From Rugalucina vietnamica (taxonomy: Eukaryota > Mollusca > Bivalvia > Lucinida > Lucinidae), in contig OZ024882.1 of the NCBI GenBank assembly GCA_964017185.1, positions 44,127,431-44,191,430 of the forward strand: a DNA stretch of 64,000 bases, read 5' to 3'. A program made the position numbers and the translations under genes. The notes below the pieces were generated by a model. It was not told the DNA's origin, searched no databases, and saw only the letters and a program-made list of their open reading frames with translations. Below are positions 1 through 11,200 of this stretch, piece after piece. How positions within the stretch are numbered: position 1 is the first letter of the stretch; each line of letters opens with the position of its first letter.

Positions 1-925
1 TTTATGTCACGACGATCATTTTCGACATTATGACGTTATTTGACGTTACACTGCCTGGGTCGACATGGACGCTTTTCTGGCCATCTAGAAATCATGTACA
101 CTAATTGTAGATTGCCGTTTTCGTAATTTCCATGTCGCCATATGCGTTTCCTGCTCTAAGCGGCGCTTCATTCTATAAATACCAAAACATAATGTTTGAA
201 GACCGTTGTTTCCAGCGCATTGTAGGCATGCTTAATAAACATTATGGCCGCATTACGCCTAAATGACGTCACACACAAGATGTCATGCGCTTACCGCCAA
301 CATATTGAACTTTACTCATACAGAGTTTGGTGAAAATAACACGATAAACTATCAAATTCAACGGCATTATTAAACATCGACTTTTTGTCAGCTTTAAGAT
401 GGTCAAAAATGGACCGGTAAATGTGATGGTTTCCATAGCAACCACTTTAAAATTGTATGCATGCCCGAGCAGCAAAATGTTCTGTTTATGTACAAATTAT
501 GTTTGTCTATATAATTGTACGAATTTAATTCAGCTGATTTACAAAGTAAGACCATGACGGTACTTTTCCGCGAAGACCCTTCGTAATATAGATGCAAATC
601 GGTGTAAATGTGCAGACAACCCACAAAACACAAAAATACAAACATGCAAACATGAGAAAAAAGAGAACACATTACCACATCCTATAAACGACGACAGCAA
701 AATGAAAGTAAAGGCCATCGTTTGTGATGCCTAGTAGGTCAGTCGCTAAACTCTTAAGAACCGGTTCTGATAAGTTGGAAATCTACATGTACGTGTAGGT
801 TGTTTGAGGTCAATTGTAATTTGATCGCTGAAGATAACCTAGTATATTCAGAGTCATTCTAAAAATTAGTTTCCGCGCTAATTTTTTGTTTTGTTACTTA
901 AAAGCTTTGCAATGGAAAGCTTTGG
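1..925. other. No gene recognised
   Basis: AT-rich non-coding sequence. Short open frames here lack splice context or recognisable domains. I see nothing that can be named. Confidence 0.5.
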
Positions 926-929
926 TCAT

Positions 930-1722
930 GCCAGGGTGTCACATTCATTTCATTGGTCCTCTTTCAACATTGAATCTCATTACATCCCAGTAGTGTCTAT
1001 TATACTATTTAAAAGTAATAATCGAATGCACAGCCCAGATACCTGTCAACATGGAATTTCATTATACATTTATCCCAGTAATTTCCATTATACTGAAGTA
1101 ATAAACATAAAAAGGCACGGAAATTGTAAAATTAAATTCAATTTCCCACCCCAGACACCTGCTAACATGGAATTTCATTATGCATTTATCCTAGTAATTT
1201 CCATTATACTAAAGTAAAAATAAAAGGCACAGAATTGAAAATCCCAGCCCAGATACCTGCTAACATGGAATTTCAATATACATTTATCCCAGTAGTGTCC
1301 ATTAGACTAAAGTAAAAATAAAAGGCACAGAAATTGTAAGATCAAATTCAAAATCACAGCCCAGATACCTGCTAACATGGAATCTAATTATGCATTTATC
1401 TCAGTAGTGTCCATTAGACTAAAGTAAAAATAAAAGGCACAGAAATTGTAAAATGAAATTCAAAATCACAGCCCAGATACCTGCTAACATGGAATCTCAT
1501 TATGCATTTATCCCAGTAGTGTCCATTAGACTAAAGTAAAAATAAAAGGCACAGAAATTGTAAGATCAAATTCAAAATCACAGCCCAGATACCTGCTAAC
1601 ATGAAATCTCATTATGCATTTATCCCAGTAGTGTCCATTAGACTAAAATAAAATAAAAGGCACAGAAATTGTAAAATCAAATTCAAACTTCCAGCCCAGA
1701 TACCAGACGGGAAAAACTGCCA
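930..1722. repeat. Tandem array, ~112-bp unit, about 7 copies
   Basis: The phrase CAGCCCAGATACCTGC recurs at about 1031, 1150 (variant), 1247, 1359, 1470, 1583 and 1694, so the period is close to 112 bp. Each unit also holds CCCAGTAGTGTCCATTAGAC and AAAAGGCACAGAAATTG. The first copies (930-1150) are more diverged than the later ones, as expected of an array that expanded from its right side. No coding capacity is seen. Confidence 0.85.
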
Positions 1723-1832
1723 TAAAACTTACAACATGGATGCCGAACAAGATGACTAGTTATTTCCCAACAAAGAAGTCGGCTAGCAACAACCAAAACA
1801 CAAAAGTCATTACGAAAACACGACCATGCAAT

Positions 1833-2111
1833 CATTACGAAAACTTGCCCATGCAATATACACAGAATTTTTTCAGTTCAAAAATCGAAAATTTTCATCA
1901 GAAAAATCTTGTTATTTTTCTTATTTTTGCTCAAAACATAGATTGTGGGTACACGTTAGAACCGCCTCGGCGAGGCGGTTCTAACGAGTACCCACAATCT
2001 ATGTTTTGGAGCAAAAATAAGAAAAATAGGTATACCCCTGCATACCCCAGTTTTACTATATAAAAGTGGGGTTCAAGGGGGTAAACATTACACGGACATG
2101 TTATCGTGATG
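1833..2111 (+). mobile_element. MITE family A, copy 1 (complete)
   Basis: Imperfect terminal inverted repeats: left CATTACGAAAACTTGCCC and right GGACATGTTTTCGTGATG. The centre is a long near-perfect palindrome (about 1914-2028) whose arms contain AGATTGTGGGTAC and GTTAGAACCGCCTCG. It carries no protein. About 11 full or partial copies of the family lie in this window. A second, tandem copy of the left tip lies immediately outside at 1809-1832. Confidence 0.85.
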
Positions 2112-2313
2112 TACAGAGATTTTTAAGGTTGTCAAAAATGAAAATTTTCAATAGAAAAATTCTGATATTTTTCTTATTTTTGCTCAAAACATAGATTGTG
2201 GGTACGCGTTAGAACCGCCTCGCCGAGGCGGTTCTAACGAGTACCCACAATCTATGTTTTGGAGCAAAAATAAGAAAAATAGGTATACCCCTGCATACCC
2301 CAGTTTTGCTATA
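2112..2313 (+). mobile_element. MITE family A, copy 2, left part (split by insertion)
   Basis: Contains the family-A central palindrome (about 2185-2275) and continues to the CCCCAGTTTTGCTATA segment. There it is cut by the 3.7-kb TIR element; the missing right end resumes at 5989-6041 (AAAAGTGGGG, GGTATACATTACACGG, GTTTTCGTGATG). It directly abuts copy 1. Confidence 0.8.
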
Positions 2314-5300
2314 TAGTCCGGTAGAAAAGAGCTGAATTCAGAGAGGACCTGGAATTGAGTTCTAAAGTTTTTTTCTTTACTGAATCTTGTTTAGCAAACC
2401 TTGCCCTTGAAGAATCCAAGTGATGCCACTTTGGCATCATTGAGCATTTTAATATATTCAAGATGGTATCCAAGATGGAAGCCAGAAATGGCAAAAATCA
2501 ATATTTGCATCTGAGAGGACCTTGAATTAAGTTCTAAAGTGTTTTTCTTTACTCAATCTTGTTGAGCAGACCTAGCCTTTGAAGAATCCAAGTGATGCCA
2601 CTTTGGCATCATTGAGCATTTTTATATATTCAAGATAGTATCCAAAATGGAAGCCAGAAATAGCAAAAATCAATATTTGTACATATATGGGACAAATCTA
2701 TTATTCGAGTTATTGGTTTGATCTTGAGTAAGACATGGATAAAGAAGTTATGAAACATAACATTTCTTAAAAAGTAATAACATTTGTAGTTTTAAGAAAC
2801 TTAGATGACATCCAAGATGGCGGCCATGATAAGAAGCACAAAAACACAATTTGACCTGTTCACATTTGAGATGTTGTGCTAATGGCAACATTTTTACAAA
2901 TGGAGGCATGTCTTTTGCACCAATTATCTAATTACAATATGCAGAATGACATCCAAGATGGTAGTCAAAACATCAAAACTGTATTTTATGTATTGTTACG
3001 CCTGTATTCCCTATGCAACACTTCATTTCTTTGGCAACCTGCATTATAATATACTTGCCATCCTTTTGTGTATCATGTCAGTCCTGTCTAATTTTGGCCA
3101 TAATCCATTCAGTGCTAAGAGCTTAGTTGTTTTCGTAAATTTTGCCAAGTAGTAGCTCATAAATAAGCGCGGATCTGACAAAATGCGTCTGGGCAGTAAA
3201 GTACGTCGTATGCTATTAAAATCTAAAAACCAAGTAAATTTGAAATATTTGGCATGCTCTGATATTTATGCCAAACTACTTTAATATTGTAAAACAATCC
3301 AAGACACATATATAATATCTTATGAAACAAAGATATTAATATCACGCATATTGCCATGGCAACCGTTGTGCCATAAGGAATACCCTCATTTTAAAAAAAG
3401 GTACGCTCTTTGTTGTACATATTTTATCAAACTGTGTGTGAATTTGTGCCTATTTCATAATCTGAACAGTGGTTATAGGTGTTGAATTTCAAGGAATACA
3501 TACAAGTTTGAGAATTTCAGTTCTAGATTCTTTTCAGTACAGTGGTATCGTTAACATCATCAATGTCAAAACGCCATCAACATTTTTCATGGCGTCATGT
3601 ATAGTTTGCAACAGCTACACACCTTTTGATTCCCATATATTTATGGAGATGATCTCTTCAAACTTTCAGGAAATACTCAGCTAAACCTGGTCTTTTACAT
3701 TGTTATATATATTAATTTTGGATTTTTTGGACATAAGACCCCTCTTGTCAGATCTTGGCCCATATATATTAAGCTACGCAAGAAACACAAAGGTTTGTAA
3801 GATGACACAGTAGCCTATGGTAGAGTGTCATACTCTTAATTGAAAGGTTGGTGTTTGTGCCCGCCACCACAGAGTTGTGCATAACACGGTAACGTTTCCA
3901 TGGTGCTGGTTATAATAGTACTGGTTCATACCAAATAAATATAAGCTCCATTTCAACATGACTGGTTGCTTATTTAATGGAATGTTAAACCACAACAAAT
4001 ATGTATCTTACAAAATACAATTTTACACAACGTAAAGCACCATTATGTGTCTTCCAGTCATGAAGAAGAAAAAAAAAAGTAAAACTAGCCATTATAATGA
4101 TTGTTAAGACCAACATAATGGTATGAAAGATAAATGTTCAAATCACATGTAAACAATTGTTAAAACACAACAACTGTCTGTTCATTTATGCATACATTGT
4201 TATCTTGGCAAGAACGAAGATTGTACAACCAAGTCCTGCTCAGCAGCAGTACAACCAAGTCCTCAGTTGCTCAGCAGCAACCGCAGCACATAGAAGCACG
4301 TGGCTTATTCTTGAACCATAAAAGATAATGTGACATCAGTGTCACCCAGAATTGGAAGTAAATAACCGTTCTGCAATACCTTGATCACAATGCCATTACC
4401 AATGAAATAACAATAGCTGAATGTGTCGCATCCCGAAAGGTCATGCACACTAAATTAAATCAGGTAAGGAGAATAGCTTTATATTATTCCCTATTGTTTC
4501 TCTACATCAATCACAGCAGACCTCTTTTTCACTGGTGATGACTTTACCACAACAATGCTTAGCCTGTGAGTCAGGTATTGAAAACATAACAGTACAAATG
4601 CATCTGTGACATCTATAGTGGCTGAAATCCTTTTCTGATGTTCAAGTGCTGCCAACACCATTTGCTGCATACAGGAGCCCCCTTCTTCATGGGTGCTTTT
4701 TTTTATCACTTCTTATAATGACAATACCCTTGCAAACTTCTGAAAGTACATGTCATCTTCTCCTTTTTAAACTATCAACTTAGAATTCTGATTGCCTGCT
4801 ACACTAATTTACTAATAAGTTTATTCAGCTTCTGTTGGTTTTCTATCACTGTCTGTACAACACTTTGTCGGAACAATAATTGCATGTCTTGTGACATTTT
4901 GTGCTGAAATTTATCTAACAAATACCAGGTAAACATCATTCACTTTTTGGTTAGTTTAGAAATTGTCCACATTGTATTTGACCCACATATACTTTTGTTT
5001 GTGATATTTTCTTCGTTTTGCTGTGAATATCACCTGTATATGTATCTGCAAATATCGAGGTTGTCACTAGTGCAAACTCATGTGCTAATGTGTTTATGCC
5101 TATGTTATATTACTGTGCCTGTTGTCCAATCACTCTAGTGTTAATTAAAATGGTAGATATTGCTTCATTATTATGACCAACTGTAAGATCATTTATATTG
5201 CTGCTTGAGTTTCTACATCTTAAAAGTTTCCTCATTAAAGCTTGCATGTTATTTGCTTTCAAACCTTTTCATTGTTTTGTACCTAGTTTGAGATCTTTAT

Positions 5301-5988
5301 CAACACTCACTATCTTTCCACTCATCCTTCCACCATCTTGTGCACACAATATTGAAATACAAACTTGCTCTATTATATATCCTTTATCTTAATAAGGCAA
5401 AATGTCTAGAGTAATGACTATTAAGTGCTAAGTGGATTCTATGCGGGAAAATGTTAAAACTCAATTCTATGTCAAATTCGTTTTGCGCAAAAAATCATGG
5501 CTGCCTTCTTGAATGACATCTAAAATATGATACTCACTGCATCTTGATAAGGCAAACTAGCTTGAGCAATGGTTCTGAAAGTTAAAGTGCTAACTGTATG
5601 AATCGAAACTTGAAAGTAAAACCAAAAATATTAAAACCTTGACTTATTTCATCGATACAGTGTTTTATAAGAAAGCTGACAGCCATCTTGTATCCTATCT
5701 TGACAAACTGTGATAGAATGAACATACTTACACAAAACTGATACCTATTCATCATTGGGCACTGAAATGACCACAGTTTTGCCAGACAAAAACAATCAGA
5801 CCCGTATTAAAGATTATTTTATATTCTGTCAGCAATCTTAAACGCCATCTTGAAAATACAAAAATGCTCAATGATGCCAAGGTGGCATCATTCAGATTCT
5901 TCAAAGGCAATGTCTACTGAACATGATTCAGTAAAGAAAAAAAAACTTTAGAACTCAATTCCAGGTCAAATTTGTTTTCTGCCGGACT
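2314..5988. mobile_element. Non-autonomous TIR DNA transposon, ~3.7 kb, inserted into MITE copy 2
   Basis: The ends are inverted: left TAGTCCGGTAGAAAAG and right, read inwards on the other strand, TAGTCCGGCAGAAAAC. Both are followed by GGAATTGAGTTCTAAAG, CTTTACTGAATC and the ATGATGCCA/TGGCATCAT palindrome, so the inverted arms are about 170 bp. The left subterminal block is itself duplicated (about 2335-2510 and 2511-2690). The flanking MITE sequence suggests a short duplication (ATA, possibly TA). The interior has no transposase that I can recognise. Confidence 0.75.
3785..3960 (+). mobile_element. Degraded tRNA-like SINE fragment
   Basis: The segment resembles the one at 13605-13790: a tRNA-like stretch (GTAGCCTATGGTAGAG, then GGTTGGTGTTTGTGCCCGCC) followed by GAGTTGTGCATAAC. 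The B-box match is poor. A SINE relic is the best explanation but is not secure. Confidence 0.3.
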
Positions 5989-6041
5989 AATATAAAAGTG
6001 GGGTTCAAGGGGGTATACATTACACGGACATGTTTTCGTGA
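5989..6041 (+). mobile_element. MITE family A, copy 2, right end
   Basis: This is the remainder of the family-A copy that begins at 2112. It carries the AAAAGTGGGG and GGGGTATACATTACACGG blocks and the GTTTTCGTGATG tip. Confidence 0.8.
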
Positions 6042-6076
6042 TGGTGACGTGTTAAACATATAAATCGTTCATAGAT

Positions 6077-6313
6077 CTAAGGCCGCGTCTCCACGGACAA
6101 TGTTTCTTTGACGAAGATTCTTTGTCACAGAAACTTTGGCAATGAGATTGTGTTCACAAACAGCATAGATTACTTATACTACTTAGCTCGCTCAACTTTG
6201 TCACAGATATTTGACAAAGAAACTTCGCCACAGAATTGAGTTTACACGAGCTTATTTTCCGCGACAAACCTACTTTGCCAGTAAAAAAGTGTCCATGGGA
6301 ACGCGGCCTAAGG
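6077..6313. mobile_element. Small MITE with GGCCGCG inverted ends
   Basis: Left end CTAAGGCCGCGTCTCCACGG; right end read on the other strand CCTTAGGCCGCGTTCCCATG. The interior is rich in short inverted TTTGTCACAG / CTTCG motifs. No coding capacity. Confidence 0.65.
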
Positions 6314-6536
6314 AAACCGTTATAAACAAAGAAATTCGACTCATCCGCGTTTTAGGGTTTAAAGGTTTGACGTATTTACTGCAAAGTTTTAGATATTATT
6401 GCTTATTTCAATGTGAAACGCTTTCCCGAGTTTTAGAGTGTTCGCCTCAACATAATAATGAATAAATAAACATGAAGATAAAATACAAGCAGCGCCCGAG
6501 TAACATGACAGTAGACTGTAACATGATTGTGCTCCC

Positions 6537-6812
6537 CTTACGAAAACGTGCCCATGCAACATACAGAGATTTTTTCAGCTGTAAAAATTGAAAATTTCAT
6601 CAGAAAAGATTGATGTTTTTAATATTTTTGCTCAAAACATAGATTGTGGGAACACGTTAGAAACGCCTCGCCGAGGCGGTTCTAACGAGTACCCACAATC
6701 TATGTTTCGGACTAAAAATACGAATAATGGGTATACTCATGCATACCCCACTTTTACTATATAAAAGTGGGGTATACGGGGGTAAACATTTCATGGACAT
6801 GTTTTCCTGATG
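6537..6812 (+). mobile_element. MITE family A, copy 3
   Basis: Starts TTACGAAAACGTGCCCATGC and ends GGACATGTTTTCCTGATG. The central palindrome (about 6630-6710) carries GATTGTGGGAAC and CGCCTCGCCGAGGCGG. Confidence 0.8.
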
Positions 6813-7212
6813 TGTGATCACAGATATATCATATATACATTTACATACATTACCATATATACATCTACATACATGTATTAATATGATTTGGTCACGTTTC
6901 ATCGGCGGGCTCGAGTATTCGAATCTGATAACATTTAAGCACTCGGTTAGTCAGTGGGTAATAAGGTTCTACTCTATTCCCCGAGAAGGGGTCCATTCAG
7001 TAGGAGACACTAGAAAGAGAGCGAGCACACAGGGAAAACAAACGTAAACTAAAATAAAAATAAACTGACAAAACTGGCAATCCAATTTGTAAGTTGCCTA
7101 AATTTATGGAACGACACGACTTCTACCCAACTTATGGCTGTCATAACATCTAAAATGCGGTTTTCCAGAAATAAGAAGGCAAATCAGACAGTACATGTAT
7201 TTAACTCCCGAA

Positions 7213-7343
7213 GTGGGTACTCCCATATTAAGGCAGTACGGGTATGTGTCGCCCTAAATTTGAAAGTTTTAGCTCTGTAAGCCCCTTCTGTTTACCCTAG
7301 GGCGGCACATACACATACCCATTTCATATGTGAGTACCCCTCC
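7213..7343. repeat. Imperfect hairpin repeat
   Basis: GGGTACTCCCATATTAAGGC and GGGTATGTGTCGCCCT pair with AGGGCGGCACATACACATAC and ATGTGAGTACCCC across a short loop. It looks like a small foldback element or MITE core. Confidence 0.5.
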
Positions 7344-8188
7344 CCCGACAAAGAATTTAACTTTGTACATGAAGCAACACGCTGATTCTTCCAGTTTACT
7401 CAAATCCCCACACTGAGGTTTAAGCAGAACCTTCTTGAGTTGAAAACATTATCTGTACATGTAAGTTTAAAACTTCAATTGGGTTTCAATGTACATGAAC
7501 AAAACGAGAATGGTTTGATAATGCCTTCCGTATATAATACAGCTGAGATCAGATATGTGTTTCAAATTGATGGTGCATTTGTTATGGTGAGGTTTGCATT
7601 CACGTTTTTGTAGCACTGATACATTTTCAGATCTCAGCGATTTTAAACTTTATGTATACACATCAGGACATAAAATTGTTGCCATTTGTTAAACCTGCGT
7701 TTTGCATATGCAAAAACAAAGACTCAGCTCAGCTTCGCATAATACAGAAGACCAGCGGCATTGTATCCGAAGAGATAAGGCACACTCCCACAACGTTTAC
7801 GAGACACAATTATGATTTTCAAGTTTTTTGTTTCCACGACAAGGTTTGTGAAAGATCATCTAAGAAACTCCGAAACAGGATTTTCCGGGTCTGGCTAAGA
7901 TAACAGCTCTATTTTCCGCGTGTCATTGACCGTCTAAATCTTGTCTCTAGAGAACCTTTCTAGGGGTCTCCGACCAGTTCCTTCGCAAACCAGACAGTTC
8001 AAACCCGGATAATCGGTAGATGCTCACAGCGTGTTTTTTATTTTTATTTCTGCGAGTGCTATTAAAAGTTTTATTTGTCGACCTTTGACAATTATTGTCG
8101 CGAATTTGCCGATCCCTTGTTATTGGCATCAATGATGTCAAAATTGGGGTCATTTATTTAATTCACACAATCTTCTTGAGTTTCTGCA
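7344..8188. other. Intergenic sequence upstream of the C-type lectin gene
   Basis: No gene or strong repeat is seen. The stretch 7682-7760 faintly resembles MITE family C (AAAACAAAGACTCAGCTCAG, CAGCTTCGCAT). The lectin promoter should lie in or before this stretch, but I see no convincing TATA box close to the start codon. Confidence 0.4.
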
Positions 8189-8228
8189 ATGATTTTATTC
8201 GGAGTGGTTCTCTTTGTGGGAATAGCAG
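8189..8228 (+). CDS. C-type lectin exon 1 (signal peptide)
   Basis: ATG at 8189; 40 nt coding, donor CAG|GTAAAT at 8229. Ends in phase 1, which matches the exon 2 acceptor and restores an alanine codon across the junction. Confidence 0.8.
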
Positions 8229-11200
8229 GTAAATTTCAAACTGATACAACTCCTTGATTGAGAGGATTAGTGGGGATGCCTTTAAAATAAGGTAACTGTA
8301 AAATTTTGACAAAATATTGACTGTCATGCACAAAAAAGCCGTTTTAAATAAACGGATTCTTCACGGGGTGGTAAAAGAAAAATGCATTAACCAATTATTA
8401 AGTAAGTTTGTTCTTGTAAGCTCACCTGAGCCAAAGACCCAAAGGTGAGCTTATAGGGGCGTCCGGCGTCCGTCCGTCGTCCGTCCGTCAACAATTTCAA
8501 AAGACTTCTCCTCTGAAGCTGTGAGGCCAAACCTTTTGATATTTGACATAAAGCATCCACATGAGGGGGGAACCAAAATTTTGATTTTGTTCAAATCGGA
8601 TAAGAACTCTGGTTGCCATCGCAACTTATACGTCCCATAGACTTAAAAAGAAAAAAAAAAATGGAAATTGCAAATCTTTACTTTCTCATTAATAGAGATA
8701 TTTGCATTTTATTTTTAGAGAAATGTTTATTGAGTAGTGCTGCTACGTTTCAGATGACATTCAGATGACATGACAGGGAGAGAAGCTCTAAAAGCTTAAA
8801 AAATCACGACCTTGGGATGACCTTGACATATTATATGGCAAGGTCAACAAAGGTTGCACATGCATTTGAATGGGAAAAAATAGTACAATGTAATGAAATG
8901 GGGGGAACTTGCTGGGAGTATGCAAATGGACAGAAGACTTATGTGTATGGAAAATGTCCTCAGGGGGTTGTCTGCCCCCATCTCTAGGCTATATACATGT
9001 ATATGACCATAATATTAAAAAATCTTCTTCTCTGAAACTGCTTGGCCAATCAAAGCCAAACTTGATGTAGAGCATCGTTAGGAAACGGGAATAAAAGTTA
9101 ATATAAATGGTCATGGTCACATGACTAAGATGGCCACCATGGCTATAAACAACAAAAAACTTTATAAATCTTATTCTTCAGAACCAGATGACCTATGATT
9201 TTGAAACTTTGCCTGAAGCATCATTGAATGGAGCTCTACAAAGTTTGTATAATCATGACCCCAGGATGACCTTGACCTATTTTATGGCAAGGTCAGCTGA
9301 GGTCGCATATCCCAGATCTCAGGTGAGCGTTTACAGGACCATTGGTCCTCTGGTTTGTTCCAGTCGAATAAGAACTCCGGTTTCTATGACAACTTTCAGT
9401 TTCAATTGACTTATAATGGGAAAAGTAAAAAATTGTTATTTCTACAGTCTCATTGAAGATATATGAATTTGCTTTTGCAGAAATGTTTATTTAGTAGTCC
9501 TCTATGTTTCATATTACTTTTGTCCTAATACCTCATTTTGATTGGTTGCTGGGGCCCCAAAAAGGTAATTTTTTGAAGATAATCTTACAAAATCTTCTCT
9601 TCAGAAACTGTTCGGGTTATAAAGCTGATAATTTGCATACGTCTTCCTAGCATTAGCCTCTACAAAACAGTTGTTTTTGTTCCAGTCGGATAAGAACTCT
9701 GTTTGCGTCGGCAACTTTCAGTTTCCATAGACTTGTAATGGGAAAAGTGAAAATTTTATATTTCTGTAGTCTCCTTGTAGATATTGGATTTTTTTCTTCA
9801 AAAATTTTTATTGAGTAGTCCTTTATGTTGCAGATGAACTTCAACCTAATCCCTTAGTTTGACTAGTTGCTGGGGCCCCTAGAAGGGCTAATTTTCGAAA
9901 GAAAGAAAAAATAAAAATATTTTCCTTAGAAACTGTTTGCTATAAGAAGCTTATACTTTGCATCCATGTTCCTGGCATTAGCATCTACAAAGAATACTTA
10001 TTTTTATTCCAGTTAGATACGAACTCTGATTTCTATGGCAACTTTTCGTTTGTAGAGTCGTTTAATGGGAAAAATTAGAAATTGGCTATTTCTGCAGTCT
10101 CATTTCGGATATTTTAATTTTGTTTATTGAGTAGTCTTCTTTTTGTTATATGCCTCTAATTTGAATTCTAATATGGTGTTTTTGCAGACATTGAATAGAA
10201 TATTACAGCATTTTATCAGTTTCAAATTGTCGGGTAGCCATAAATTTTTCATTTAACGTAGCTGTTAAATCAGGTGAGCTTTGTGGTTAACTGCGTTATT
10301 AAGAGATTTTTTGAGATCAAACTCAAACATTTTTGTGCTCGTCATCACGTCCATCAGGATAACATGTCCGAGATATGTATACCCCCTCGAATTCCACCTT
10401 TATTTAGCAAAACTGGGGTATGGAGGGGGTATACCTATTTTTCTTATTTTTGTTCCAAAACATAGATTATGAATAATCAAAGCTTTGAGCAAAATTATTA
10501 AAAATATATTTTTTTTTTTAATTTTTGCTTTTGAAAAAAAAGTCTCTATATATAGCATGGGCAAGTTTTCGTAATGTGATCTTCATTTATTATTAAGCGA
10601 CAGCTGCCCAAACTGACCAATCAGAACTACCAAATTGCCCTCCAGAACTACACAGGAACCAATATCTTCGCCAGAATGGTAGCAGTTGTTACGAATTCGT
10701 CGTGAACCACCACGGAAGCTGGTACGTTGCCGACCGTGATTGTAAACGGAGAAAAGGCCATCTCGTGACGATCGATAGTTCGACGGAACAGGCTTTTATC
10801 TTCGATAGCCTCACTGTGAGTATCAATTAAGTGGCGCAGGCTGTAAAAAGTGACGACGTCGTTAAAATGGAATCTAAAGGGCAAACGTGTCGTATAAAAG
10901 GTGAATTAGACTCATGTTTCTTTTGCACAACACCTCAAACGTTAATGAATGCAGAAGAGGAGAAGATGCATGTACTCGAGAATGTTCTGTTCACTTTCTT
11001 GAAATCATTTATTTGACAATGCAAGTAGCTTTGACTTAATGCGTGGGACGCACTATATAGATCAATCGGTTGTGTGTCTGATTTGTTCAAGAATTAACTA
11101 TTTCTAATGGCCATTCTTCGTCTTTTTTCTGATACAAGATTAACATTAGAAACGAAATGTGGACTGGTTATAAGTAAGCGTGTCAAGTTTTAGTTGTTGT

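Noticed and set aside
930-1722. CRISPR-like array
   Set aside because: The units are tandem and diverge along their whole length; there are no unique spacers and no cas genes, and the DNA is eukaryotic.
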